Shown piece after piece: positions 1 to 12,103 of a stretch of 64,000 nt of DNA; position 1 is the first letter of the stretch; every line of letters starts with the position of its first letter. Made by a program: the position numbers and the translations under genes. The stretch is taken from contig NC_079495.1 of the NCBI RefSeq assembly GCF_030052815.1, forward strand, positions 33,079,967 to 33,143,966, given 5' to 3'. The DNA comes from Hevea brasiliensis (lineage: Eukaryota > Streptophyta > Magnoliopsida > Malpighiales > Euphorbiaceae). The notes beneath the pieces are model-generated. The model made no database searches and had not been told where the DNA came from. It was given only the letters and a program-made list of their open reading frames with translations.

Positions 1-1578
1 ACATTTTGTGCCTAGTTTCACCTCCAATTGGTCTCATACCAATTGAGGTTACACATCTAAAGTTATTGACTAAAATGCATACTGCCCTTAACTACCATGC
101 TTAAACACACATCAATTACACATGTACCTTACTATATGTTCACTTCCCTTACCATTCCTGTTTTGGTTCATTACTAAAACCATATCCCACTTTACATTAA
201 CATCACTTTGGGCAGATTACAAACATCCTTAATACACCAATTAATGCTCACATTTACAAAGTCTAAATACAATTACATACACACCTAAACATCACTAATT
301 CTTACATACACTTTACACAATCAATCTTTACACATATCCATCAATTCTCAAGGTCAATATTCTGCCAATACCTTCATGAACATATACATTTATCCAAGAA
401 TCTCAAGGCTGCCGAAAATTTCCTCAACACCAAAGTATCCCACAATTCATCAATTTCCATCCAAGTGCAAAAATCACTATATACATATGAAGTAATTTAT
501 TAGGATATTAAATCACCATAACCAACAACATTTCTCATCAAATATATACACAATTATTTCATCAATTACATGAATCCATGGCTGTCCAAAATGAACATCT
601 TAATAACTCTTCAAACTTAAAAATTTTCTTCACAAATTCAACACCCATAACATGCACACAAAGTTTAACAAAGCTATCTTCAAAAATGCTAACTTACCTT
701 ATAGTTGGAACTTGTTAAACCTTGATTAAACTTCTTAAATTTGGTATCAAACTCTTCCTTGTGATGTGTAGACAATTTTTCATGAAGGAACCTAAGTGAA
801 TGGAGTTGAAATGGAGGAGTTAGGAGAGCTTGATGAAAACGGCCATGGAGGGTTCTTCACCTCTTCATTTCGGCATGGATGAGGAACCTTGGGGAAGATG
901 AAGTTTCTGCTGGTTTAGTGGAGTTACAGCTGCCCCTCTTTGTTTTATTTTAATCCCTTAGTGACCCACTCACAATTTTAAATCATATAATATGTTAAAT
1001 TCCTATTTATTCCACATTTAACCTTTAATTTTTATTATTTACCTTAGGTACCACCAATTTAATTTTTCATTTCATTTTCTAAGTGTAATATTATTTATTT
1101 TTAATGGAAATTTAGGTCAAAAGACAATTCGGGGTGTCAAATTACCATAATGCCCCTGTTCGGGTTGCATTCCCGATTTTTCGGTAACACCGGGTTTTGT
1201 CTGTTTTTCGATTTCTCACTTTTCTTTGTACTAATTATTAAATTTTTCTTTGATCTTTATAATGATATTTATTCTTCAATAAGGGTCTATTTAAGTCCTA
1301 AAAATGTTTTCCAGGGTTCCCATGATCGAGGGCTAGTCAACGGTCCACGCCGTGACTTCCCGGTGCGGTCACCCATCGTTAGGTTTCCCGGCTCGCTTAA
1401 CTTGATTACCTTTCTTTGCTATTATTTTTCCTTTGTTTTTCTTGTATTTTCTTTTCTTTTATTTCATTATTTTATGTCTCCTCCCTCATGTCAAAGTGTA
1501 GTTCTAGGCATCCTAGCTATCCGGACAACACTGGTCACCGGAGCAGCAAAACGCACTACCGAACTTAGGGGTGTTACA
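1..1578 (-). mobile_element. Truncated LTR of a Ty3/gypsy element (same family as A and B)
   Basis: The minus strand begins at 1578 with TGTAACACCCCTAAGTTCGG, the same start as the LTRs at 34728 and 14797, and stays homologous to them down to base 1, where the window cuts it. It carries the 5S-like block at 1354-1402 and the CAATTGG hairpin at 24-51. The first bases are one side of the GGCACA/TGTGCC hairpin. It is inserted in the plus-strand LTR that resumes at 1579. The short open frames here match LTR sequence and are not genes. Whether it is a full element or a solo LTR cannot be seen. Confidence 0.85.
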
Positions 1579-3014
1579 ATTTTTGATTTTATGATAAGTT
1601 GTGATACTGAAACACTATAAAACTGTGTGTTTCAGTGGAAAAGAATACCGGGAAATAACCCGAGGCATCGAGTCAAGGCCAAGAGGCGACTCGCTTAAGG
1701 TTTGTGCACAACATAGAATTTCTGTAAATTTTTTTCTACAAATTGTTTTGAATGAATTGTGATATTAAATTTGTGAATTAATTTTATTTAAATGTTTATT
1801 ATGTTTTTTACCTAAATTTTTGAAAGCTTACTTGTATTTGTTTAAAATGGCAATAAATGTTTGATAAATTGTTAAGATAGTTTTGAAACCACAGTGTCAT
1901 GACCATATATTTGAATACCTCACTAGCATGACTAATGGGGGAAATTAGTTTCGAATTTTGATTCCTTCTCTGGCTGAAGTGTTGAGGTGTGTGCCAGTAG
2001 AAGAAGAAATTGAATGGATATCCATATATTTGAGCTAGCTAGCCTTGTGATGTGACTTCTCATAAGCCTCTGGCTATTGAGATGATTATTGTTTCGAATG
2101 ACATGATATAACTGTGTGTTTTTATGAAATTTTTTTTGAGACTTTTGAAATGAAATTGTTTGGATTAAATGCATATAAATGATGTTTTGTATTTATTTCT
2201 CATATTCAGTTAAATTTTTGAATAAGTATGATTTAAATTCTACATAAAGGTTATTTTAGTATGTTGTGCACCACTGAGTCATAGTACTCAGCAATGGTTG
2301 TTATTGCTATCGTAGATATTGAGACTAGAGGAGCAGCAGAGTAAGCTGCTGAGGATTATGGAGCCACCTTCCCAGAAGTTCTATCGGGTATATTTTATAC
2401 CTTGATTATAATAATTATTCTGATGTATGTAAATGTATGTATATGTAAAAACTGGTCATGAACAGTTATATAAAGTTTGTAATAATATTAGTTTGGATTT
2501 TTCTAATGTAAATTCTGGTTGGATGAATGTAATTTGTTTTAACTTTAATGAAATATGAATGAAAGTATTTTGTTTTAATTTGAATGAAATTACTTAGTAA
2601 TATTTTGGATGATCTTTGAATTGGAAATTATTGATTTGAATTTTAGAATTTGAGAAATGATGTTGAAATTTGTTGTGGTGGATGTTGAAGTTGTTGAGTT
2701 AATGAGATAGATCATTAGAAGTGTTTTCTTTTTAGGTATTTGAAGAACTATTTTATTAAAATACAGACGGCACTCTGTCAAAATTTTTATAAAATTTACG
2801 GAAAAATAAAAAGGGACAAAAATTTTAACTAGTTTTAAACTTTAATTAAATGTTTTAATACCTATAAGAAAATGCTCACCACTTCTAAAAAGTAAAAAAA
2901 TGATTTTAAAATCCCTTGTAGGGTACTTAATGAGTTATCAGTAGGTGAAGTTCAGTAGTTCATTAGGTATTCTACGGGATCATGTTATGCCTTACAAAGG
3001 GGTAAGGTGTGACA
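1579..3014 (+). mobile_element. 3' portion of a Ty3/gypsy LTR (element K)
   Basis: This is the reverse-complement counterpart of the E LTR (27262-27568 plus 38951 onward, and 49882-51229). It shares the stretch around GTGTGTTTCAGT, the R/U5 hairpin CTGAGT/ACTCAG at 2274-2291, a GGCA-CTC-TGTC hairpin at 2769-2779 and the terminus GGGGTAAGGTGTGACA ending at 3014. The next bases are not a primer site, so it is a 3' LTR of an element off-window or a solo LTR. Its 5' part is cut off by the LTR at 1-1578. Confidence 0.8.
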
Positions 3015-3184
3015 AGGTCGGTGTTAATCAAGATGGAATATGTTCCTCTAAGTAAATAGGGATAAAATCCTATGTTCATTTAATTGTTCTTGATGTTTCA
3101 AGTACCTAGCCAAGACAGATTGATTTAATCAGAAAACAGTTTCTGATGAGAAAAATCTTTTTAATCAAGAACTAAAATTAAAAA
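3015..3184. other. Unassigned AT-rich DNA, left flank of element B
   Basis: No coding potential is visible. It lies between the end of LTR K and the start of B, and it is the left half of the sequence that continues at 14798 once B is removed. The bases touching B are AAAAA here and AAAAG at 14798-14802, a plausible 5-bp target duplication with one mismatch. Confidence 0.5.
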
Positions 3185-4261
3185 TGTCACACCCTACCCC
3201 TCTGTAAGGCATAACATGATCACGTAGTATACCTAATGAATTACCAACTTCGTCTACTGATAACCCATTAAATACACTACAAGGGATTTTAAAACTTTTC
3301 TTACTTCTTTTTACAATGGTGAGCACAATTTAGAGGTGTTAAAAACCTTTTTGAAGTGAAGTGAAACAGCTAACATATTTGGACTATTAGGGATTTCTGT
3401 AAAAATTTTGGCAGAGTGCCATCTGTATTTTGAGCAAAACAGTTCTTAAGAAAACCTGTAAAAAAGCACTTCAATATTTTTCTCAATCTCAAACTCCAAC
3501 ATAATTCAACACAATAAGTTTTTCAACTCTAATCCACAATAATTTTTCAAGGACTGAGATAAAAGAAATACAGTATAATTTTTTTTTTCAAGCCAAAATA
3601 ACTCATAATTTATTTTACAACTTCAATGTACAATTTTAATTTACAACTGCTCAAAATCAAGAACAATATATACATACAGTGAACATACATTACAGTACAA
3701 AATGCAAATGTGGTATACTCAATATACCCGATGATCTCTCGTTGAATGCACTAGCAGCCTAGTCACGCTCTATCCGTCTCTGTCTACTGCGACAAAGAAT
3801 AAAGCTATCGCTGAGACAATGTCTCAGTGGTGCACAACATTAACCAAATACAACTTTAAATCACAATTCATAAATCATATAAATGATGGATACGTAAAAC
3901 CATAATTAATTTCAAGACAATGAATATCATAAGGAATTTAAACTCTATTTCACAATATCACAATAAATCTCAATAGTCAAAACATGGTTAAATTCAAAAG
4001 ACAGTGAATGTCAATAAGAATTTAAACTCCATTTCACAAATTATCAAAGCTCATAATAACACAATTTAGTTAAATAATTTAAGAATACAGTTTTGCCAAT
4101 TCATACACAACTTAAGCCATGACACAATTTTCCGATCAATGCCGCATTGTACACCACGACAAAGCAATCACAACCCCACTAATCGAAATCAAAGAGGAAG
4201 GAAGCTAGCTATATAATGAGTACTCATCCGATCACCTCAACTGGTAAACAAGAGAGGGAGA

Positions 4262-4331
4262 AAAATAAACGATCACAATCCCATAAATGGAGAAGGAAAA
4301 TAAATGATCACAACCCCATAAATGGAGAAGG
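4262..4331. repeat. Two-copy 35-bp tandem repeat in the B 3' LTR
   Basis: Two copies of a unit beginning AAAATAAACGATCAC and ending GGAGAAGG. The same pair is present at 12034-12103 in the other LTR, so the duplication predates this insertion. Confidence 0.85.
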
Positions 4332-6794
4332 AATGATGTGATACTGTCATGCAAAGTGTGAACACAAAATCAATTCCAAACATTTTATTCAAATGATTCG
4401 TAAGGATCCAATAAATTTCCAAAGTTATAATTTCATTCACAAAATGGCAACACAATTCATAATTAACTTCAATTTTCACAAATCATACTAAATCAATTTT
4501 TTCACAGTTTCAAACCATTTACAATGATTTTCAAGCAATAAGTATCCATTCAAACACATTTCCATAATTGAAAATAATAATATACAAATAGTCATAATTT
4601 ATTTCAATTGAAAAATTCAAAAGAAATAACTGTTGTGCACAAACCTCTGATAACTGTCTCCTGGCCTTGACTCAGTGTTTCCTTCCCTTTCCCTGAGTCT
4701 TTGCTAACTGAGAAACACAATTTGAAGTGTTTCAATACTCATTTAAATTGTCTCTAACGATAATGCTTGATAATTAATTCACTAAATTCTATTATTTGCT
4801 TAGTCAACCTAATATGTCGACCCTCGATGCATTTTAGGTAAATTAGGTTTCAATGTTACTAATATGTCACATTCAACAGTCTTTTAGGGTTGGTACATGT
4901 TACCAAACTCATTTCCATGTATCATGCATTTTCTTGCAATTTGCTAGATTCCGGGATGCTAATTTGACCTAGCCGGACGACTTAGCTCCCTTGGTTTTTG
5001 GGTTTTGGTCAAAACTACAAACTTGTAGATCTATGTCTTATTGCACGCAGGGAAAAATTTCAGGTCATTCTGAGTTATGTAGACCAAGTTATGGTCATTT
5101 TACTATTGCTGGTCAAAGTGCATCAAAATTGGTCACTTTAGGTCATTTTAGGTCAATTTTGGTTCGGCTAGTTTTTGGACCCGAACTTGTGCAAGCTGTT
5201 TGACTTGCTTATGGTCATTTCTGAGCTTTGGTGTCTTCATAAGACTTGTATATATAGGTCTTAACTATTCATGGTCAAAATTTCAGGTCAATTGGACTTG
5301 TTTTGACTGATTTATGGCCTAAACACTAACTGCTGCCCAAATGGTAAATTTTCAGACCTTAATTGCACTAATCCGAATTTGGTCATTTTTCAAGTTACCT
5401 TACAAGCAGAATTTTGGCAAGCTTCCTTCATGAAAGTTGGCACATTTTGTGCCTAGTTTCACCTCCAATTGGTCTCATGCCAATTGGAGCCACACACTTA
5501 AGGTTCTAAGCCCAAAACACAAACTGCCCTATTGCATTTTTTTCATTTCTCATCAAAGGTCACTTTTAGCATTGCCAAACTCTACATTCATGTCAACTTT
5601 GGTTTGTACCATAACCTAAACATATTTTACCACATTTTTTTGATCCTTTTGGCAGCTTACAATCACATTCAACATACACCATAAAGTGCAGAATTTGTCA
5701 AACTCAATTACAACAATTTAATTACCTATTCATGCTCATTTACATGCCCAACCTCACACCATCACACATATACCCAAGCTGCCCTAACAACTATCACAAT
5801 TCAACATTAATATTCCACAATCCAAACATGAAATAACATCCTTATGGTTCATTAAACCAAGCTGCCGACTCATGCATTTGCATTCCATTAAAGCTTCAAA
5901 TTTCAAATACACATTCACATATACTAAGTATACATCACCCAATAATTTCCTACACACTTAAACATTTAATCAATCCTTTAATCTACCATTTACAAGCAAA
6001 AATAAAATGTCTTCAAGGATTTTCCATGGCTGCCAAAAGTACACATCCCCCTTTTAACATCAAACCTCAAAAATCTCTCCATAAATCAAATACCCATAAC
6101 ATCCTTACAAACTTTAATAAAACAAAAATGAAAAACACAACTTACCTATTATTGGGGCTTGCTAAATCTTCACCAAACTCCCTTGAATTTAGTATCTACT
6201 TCTTCCTTGTGAGGTGGGGATCAAAATTTGTGAAGTGGCTTAGGTGTTTGGGTTGGAAATGGAGGAGATTAGGAAGCTTGAACCAAATTCGGCAATGGTG
6301 GATTTTTAAGGGTTTCTTTACGGCATGGAAGGAATGAATGAAGATGATGAAGTGTGAGTGGGTTTACACCTGCCCACATAATGTTTATTTAATCCCCATA
6401 GTGCTCCACTCACCCTAAGATAATGATTTAATATGTTTTAAGTGTTAATTACTTAATTTATACCCCATTTTTGCTATTTACATTAGGTATCACTAATTCA
6501 ATTTTTTATTATATTTTCCAAGTGTAATATCATGTATTTTAAATGTACATTTAGGTCAAAAGACAACTCGGGGTGTCAAATGACCACAATGCCCCTGTTC
6601 GGGTTGCATTCCCGATTTTTCGGTAACACCAGGTTTTGTCCGTTTTTCGATTTCTCACTTTTCTTTGTACTAATTAATTAATTTTTTATTTAATATTTCT
6701 TATAGTATTTATACTTCAATAGGGGTCTATTTAAGTCCTAAAAATATTTTCCAGGGTTCTCTGCGGTCCAGGGCTAGTCAACGGTCCACGCCGT

Positions 6795-6843
6795 GACTTC
6801 CCGGTGCGGTCACCCATCGCTAGGGTTCTCGGCTCGCTTAACT
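6795..6843 (-). promoter_or_regulatory. 5S rRNA-like block in B 3' LTR
   Basis: The minus strand reads AGTTAAGCG (6843-6835), then GATGGGTGACC (6818-6808), then GGGAAGTC, matching the order and nearly the spacing of box A and box C of plant 5S rRNA genes. It is in sense orientation relative to the element, about 176 bp from the LTR start. Confidence 0.6.
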
Positions 6844-7019
6844 TGGTTACATTTCTTTGCTATTATTTTTCTTTTGTTTTTCTTGTATTTTCTTTTCTTG
6901 TATTTTATTATTTTATGTCTCCTCACTCATATCGAAGTGTAGTTCTAGGCATCCTAGCTGTCCGGACAACACTGGTCATCGGAACAATAGAACGCACTAC
7001 CGATCATAGGGGTGTTACA

Positions 7020-7059
7020 ATTCTCCCCCCCTTAAAATAAATTTTGTCTCGAAATTTTA
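7020..7059 (-). promoter_or_regulatory. Polypurine tract and adjoining hairpin of element B
   Basis: The minus strand has a near-palindrome AAATTTCGAGAC/AAAATTT, then TTTTAAGGGGGGGAGAAT immediately before the 3' LTR. This is the usual plus-strand primer position and a common chromovirus arrangement. Confidence 0.85.
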
Positions 7060-7066
7060 CCTGGCA

Positions 7067-8615
7067 TTAGTCTCTGAACAGCTGTGGGTGTTGTCTCCTC
7101 ATATCCTCTTCACGTTCCCAAGTAGCTTCCTGGCCTGAATGATGGTTCCACAGCACTTTAACCAGGTGTATCTGTTTGTTCTTCAGCTGCTTCACATCAT
7201 AAGCCAGAATTTCTATGGGTTCTTCCTCATATGAGAGGTCTGGATTTACCTCAATCTCTTCAATTGATAGCACATGAGATGGGTCTGATCTGTACCTCCT
7301 TAACATGGACACATGGAAGACACTATGTATCCTTGCTAACTCCGGAGGTAATGCCAACCGATATGTCAAAGGACCCACTCTTTCCAGAACCTCATATGGT
7401 CCAATGAAACAAGGACTCAGTTTCCCCTTTCTGCCAAATCTCATAATCCTCTTCCAAGGAGAAACTTTGAGGAATACCTTTTCACCCACTGCATATTCAA
7501 TATCTCTTCTCTTCATATCAACATAGGACTTCTGACGGTCTGATGCAGCCTTGAGTCTATCTCTGATCAATCTGATCTTTTCTTCTGTCTGCTGAATAAT
7601 TTCTGGCCCAATCATCTTCCTTTCACCTACTTCATCCCAACATAAGGGAGTTCTGCACTTTCTGCCATACAAAGCTTCATATGGAGGCATCCTAATGCTT
7701 GATTGGTAGCTGTTGTTATAAGCAAACTCAATCAAAGGCAAGTGTGTATCCCAACTACCTTCAAACTCAATCACACAAGCCCGTAGCATATCCTCCAATA
7801 TCTGAATTACCCTTTCGTGATCGCCATCTGTCTGGGTGGAATCTTTGTCTTTGAAGTTCAATCTAGTTCCTAGGGCTCTCTGAAGACTACCCCAGAATCT
7901 AGAAGTGAACCTCTGTCAGACACAATTGATACTGGCACTCCATGCAATTTTACAATCTCATATATGTACAATCTGGCCAATCTTTCTAGGCTATAGTCCA
8001 TTTGAACTGGCAAAAAGTGAGCAGACTTGGTCAATCTGTCAACTATAACCCATACTGCATTATGATTATTCTGTGTTCTTGGAAGTCCTGTAACAAAATC
8101 CATAGTTATTCATTCCCATTTCCACTCTGGTACTGGCAAAGGATGTAACAAACCAACTGGAACTTGATGTTCTGCCTTTACTTGCTGATAAGTTAGGCAT
8201 TTGGAAACAAATTCAGCTATATCTCTCTTTATACCCATCCACCAGTAATGCTCTTTCAGCCCTCTATACATTTTAGTTCCACCAGGGTGCATAGCAAAAG
8301 GAGACTTATGTGCTTTCTTCATAATGATCTGTCTCAATTCAGCATCATTAGGAACGCACATTCTGCCCTGATGTAGCAATAAACCATCATCTTTCACAGA
8401 AAATTCAGGTTTCTTGCCCTGCTGGACTTCTTTCAGTAGCTTTTGATATTTATCATCACTGAGCACCATTACGACCGATCAATCAACACTGGCTGTACAT
8501 GCCATGCAACTACTGTATGTCCCTCATCATCAATCTCTAAACTGGCATGCTGTGCTTTCAATTCATATACCATGGACAAAGGAGAAACTCTGAGACTTGC
8601 CATAGTCTTCCTCAC
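7067..8615 (-). pseudogene. Integrase and chromodomain of element B (broken)
   Basis: Read on the minus strand, this is integrase (cDNA joining to host DNA). The zinc-binding region at about 8330-8190 has the His-His half (AHKSPFAMHPG), but the second half reads CLTYQQ, so one zinc-binding cysteine is lost. The core motif TMDFVTGLP is at about 8100. The second catalytic Asp is at SDRG, where the DPRF segment is deleted and the frame shifts. The Glu is in GDHERVIQ. The GPYEVLERVGPLAYRLALPP-type C-terminal domain follows, then a chromodomain (LVKVLWNHHSG, TWEREEDMRRQHPQLF) ending at a stop at 7067. A stop also separates the segments near 8107. Compared with E and F it is the right half of pol only. 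Confidence 0.88.
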
Positions 8616-9290
8616 ATTCGTAACATTTCTTTGTTATATCTGAACCAACTGTTCGAATTTTTATGTCCATAACTCTTTTTATCTGTCAATATTCTATAAC
8701 TTACTTCCTTTTGTACTGACTATAACCTTTCGATATTCTAACTTTTGAGTTTTAGATCCCTAAGTAGGATTTTCAAACTTATTTCTAACAATTAAATTCT
8801 GTCCTGGCCCAAAACAGATGCCGTTGGCAACTATTCTCATCTAGGTGTACTATCGGTTAGTACGTAGCTCTACACAATAATCTCAAGTCAGTACTGTAAT
8901 CTGCAGCTTACAGTATAAACATTAAGAACATTGTATAGTTACTATGATACATCCCAATAAATCAAACTTTCTTATCTTTTATCCTTTTCGAATTCACTGA
9001 TATCCGAAATTTATTCTGATTACAATATCCATTAACAATTACTAACAGTAACATTTCTGCCTTCATCTAGAACAATTCTATTACCGCATCTTACTTTTAC
9101 GTCCTCTTTCCTTACATTAAGTAGGCTTGCCGTTTAGCTTTATAATTTATGGTGTGTTAGAAAATACTTTTCGTCGATAAACTCTTTTAAAACTAATTTC
9201 ACTTATTATCACAATCCTTATCTTAAAGGACTAATCACTAATGTATCAAATTTTATTCCCCTATAAAGGAATAATAACAGAACATATAGT
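8616..9290 (-). pseudogene. Decayed pol spacer of element B
   Basis: There is no usable reading frame, but on the minus strand it is collinear with C (17204-18370) and A (32740-33300). Shared landmarks include TTGTGTAGAGCTACGT, GAGGACCTAAAAGTAAG-like and AGTAACTATACAATGTTCT-like segments. It begins next to a protease-like start (YVLFD...YVSVRTICS) and ends where intact sequence upstream of integrase resumes. It replaces RT and RNase H. It is best read as old pol sequence inherited from a non-autonomous lineage. Confidence 0.7.
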
Positions 9291-10778
9291 TCTAACACTA
9301 ACATAAAAGTATGCAGGTTCCAGGTCAAACAATACATAAACGAAGAGTGCCATCCTTCTTCTTAACAACAATACTGGTGCTTCCCAAGGTGACACACTGG
9401 GGCGGATGAAGCCCTTTTCAAGTAGTTCTTGCAACTGTACCTTCAACTCTGCTGGTGCCATTCTGTATGGTGTTATGGAGATTGGATCCACATCAGGCAT
9501 AACATTAATTTCAAACTGCACTTCTCTTTCCGGAGGTAATCCTGGCAATTCATCAGGAAACACATCTGGAAAGTCATGTACTGTAGGGATGTCTTTCAAT
9601 GCTGGACTCCCCACTTGGGTGTCTACCACATGTGCCAAGTATGCTTCACACCCCTTTCTGATCATTTTTCTGGCTAGTGCAGCCAAAATGATATTTGATG
9701 GCAATAGCTGCCTCTTCCCATGTATTACCACATCACTGTACTGAGGGAGACCAAAAGTGACTGTCTTCAGCCTACAGTTAATCATGGCATGATGCTTGGC
9801 TAACCAATCCATGCCCAAGATGATATCATAATCTCTGAAGGGCATTTCAATGAAATCAGATAGAAAAGTGTGTCCTTGGATCACCAAATGACAATCCCTA
9901 AACATTTTATTAACCCTAACCTCCTGTCCTAACGGACTTGTTACTAGCACCTCAAAGTCCATTTTTGTACATGGAACAGCAATGCAATCAATGATGCTAG
10001 CACTCACATAAGAATAGGTAGAACCCAGATCAAATAACACAAACACATCTTGATTAAAAGTTAAGAAGGTACCAACCACAACATCAGAGGTCTCGGCCTC
10101 TTCTCTCTGTCTCATTGCATAGATTCTGACTAGAGCACTATCTTGCTCTGAATGCTTCACTGTGCCTTGGCTGCCTGCTGGGCTACCTCTACCCCTGCCT
10201 CTACCTCTGCTGGGTGGTTGTGAACTTCTGGTGACAGGGCTCTGAACTGACCCTTCTGCAGTAGTAGGAGGTGGTCTAACTCTGCGACTACTGGTGCAGT
10301 CCTTGGCAAAGTGTCCTGTGCCTCCGCAGTTATAACAGGCTCCTATGGCCTTGTAGCATACCCCACCATGATTTCTACCATAAGTTTCGCATTGGCAGGG
10401 AGGGTAGGAACTTCTAGTTGTTCGATGATTGGAATTTGGTGGTCTCTATCTTGATGATCCACCTCTGTTATATCCCTGAGCTCGGGGCTCCTCATATTCT
10501 TTTCTCTTTCTCAAATTACTGCTTGAGCTCTGACCCATAGGTTTCTCCCTCTTCTCTATCTCATGTTGCCCTTGTGGGGTTTGGGTCTGTACTTGGGCTT
10601 GGGCTGACAGATTATCAGCCATTTATTGGAAGAAAGTGGCCATTTGCTGGGCCATTTGTGCAGTAATTTGTACCGGTAAAACTGGTACAGTTGGGCCTTC
10701 GACACTTTGTGGAGCTGGGGCCTCAACTTGTACCTCAGCCTCTATCGGTTGATCGACTGAACGATCACTCTCATCCAT
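9291..10778 (-). pseudogene. Gag lacking capsid, protease and start of RT, element B (broken)
   Basis: The likely start is the ATG at 10778 (MDESD...). The short N-terminal region (QMAQQMATFF) meets a stop near 10623, then the frame resumes. There is no capsid domain: a low-complexity Gln/Ser/Arg linker leads straight to a zinc knuckle CYNCGGTGHFAKDC (about 10340-10300). Protease follows with FDLGSTYSYVSAS, where the usual D-S/T-G triad reads DLG, then LGMDWLAKHHAMI. The linker before RT (DFPDVFPDELPGLPP) and the RT start ([15 protein letters not shown]) are clear. RT then stops being homologous and the frame runs into a second protease-like start. It is not functional. Confidence 0.85.
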
Positions 10779-10947
10779 AGTCAATTCGAGGATCTTAGAC
10801 CTCCTGAACAATTAACACAAGGAGATTTCCTCCCGTTAGTGCATATTTATAATGTAATGTACTGTATGTATTAAACAATGATATTGAGCAGTTGTACTAT
10901 GAAGAAAGAATATTCAAATTACAGGTGAAAATAGAATTTAAAAACTT

Positions 10948-10959
10948 GCTCTGATACCA
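10948..10959 (-). promoter_or_regulatory. Primer binding site of element B (initiator tRNA-Met)
   Basis: The minus strand reads TGGTATCAGAGC, the complement of the 3' end of plant initiator tRNA-Met, 8 bases after the 5' LTR end. Confidence 0.92.
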
Positions 10960-11570
10960 CTAAAACATGTCACACCCTACCCCTCTATAAGGCATAACAT
11001 GATCCCGTAGTATACCTAATGAGTTACCAACTTCGTCTACTGATAACCCATTAAATACACTACAAGGGATTTTAAAACTTTTCTTACTTCTTTTTACAGC
11101 AGTGAGCACTATTTACAGGTGTTAAAAACCTTTTTAAAGTGAAGTGAAACAGCTAACACATTTGGACTATTAGGGATTTCTATAAAAATTTTGGCAGAGT
11201 GCTATCTGTATTTTGAACAAAATAGTTCTTCAGAAAACCTGTAAAAAAACACTTCAATATTTTTCTTAATCTCAAACTCCAACATAATTCAACACAATAA
11301 GTTTTTTAACTCGAATCCATAATAATTTTTCAAGGACTGAGACAAAAGAAACACAGTACAATTTTTTTTCAAGCCAAAATAACTCATAATTTATTTTACA
11401 ACTTCAATGTAAAATTTTAATTTACAACTGCTCAAAATCAATAACAATATATACATACAGTGAACATACATTACAGTACAAAATGCAAATGTGGTATACT
11501 CAATATACCCGATGATCTCTCGCTGAATGCACTAGCAGCCTAGTTTGCTGCCCTATCCGTCTGTCTACCT

Positions 11571-11610
11571 GCGACAGCAATAAAAAGCTATCGCTGAGAC
11601 AATGTCTCAG
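11571..11610 (-). promoter_or_regulatory. Tandem hairpins in R/U5 of B 5' LTR
   Basis: Stem 1 is CTGAGA/TCTCAG (11594-11599 with 11605-11610). Stem 2 is GCGACAGC/GCTATCGC (11571-11578 with 11587-11594), allowing one G-U pair on the transcript. The A-U pair closing stem 1 differs from that in the A, C, E and K LTRs, but pairing is kept. Confidence 0.6.
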
Positions 11611-12033
11611 TGGTGCACAACATTAACCAAATACAACTTTAAATCACAATTCATAAGTCATATAAATGGATACGTAAAACCATAATTAATTTCAAGACAA
11701 TGAATGTCATAAGGAATTTAAACTTTATTTCACAATATCACAATAAATCTCAATAGTCAAAACATGGTTAAATTTAAAAGACAGTGAATGTCAATAAGAA
11801 TTTAAACTCCATTTCACAAATTATCAAAGCTCATAATAACACAATTTAGTCAAATAATTTAAGAATACATTGTTGCCAATTCATACACAACTTAAGCCAT
11901 GACACAATTTTCCGATCAATGCCGCGTTGTACACCACGACAAAGCAATCACAACCCAAAATCAATGAGGAAGGAAGCTAGCTATATAATGAGTACTCATC
12001 CGATCACCTCAATTGGTAAACCAGAGAGGAAGA

Positions 12034-12103
12034 AAAATAAACGATCACAACCCCATAAATGGAGAAGGAAAATAAACGATCACAACCCCATAAATGGAGA
12101 AGG
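12034..12103. repeat. Two-copy 35-bp tandem repeat in the B 5' LTR
   Basis: Same repeat as at 4262-4331; unit ends CCATAAATGGAGAAGG. Confidence 0.85.

Larger units (their letters stand above)
3185..7019 (-). repeat. 3' LTR of element B
   Basis: Bounded by TGTCACACCC at 3185 and GGGTGTTACA at 7019, the reverse complements of the LTR 3' and 5' ends. It contains the 5S-like block (6795-6843), R/U5 hairpins (3811-3827), the hairpin TGGCA-GAG-TGCCA (3409-3421) and a two-copy 35-bp tandem repeat (4262-4331). Repeated modules with GGTCAATT and CTTCATGAAAG-type motifs lie at 5000-5500. The open frames within it reappear at matching places in the other LTR because it is a duplicate; I see no gene. 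Confidence 0.92.
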
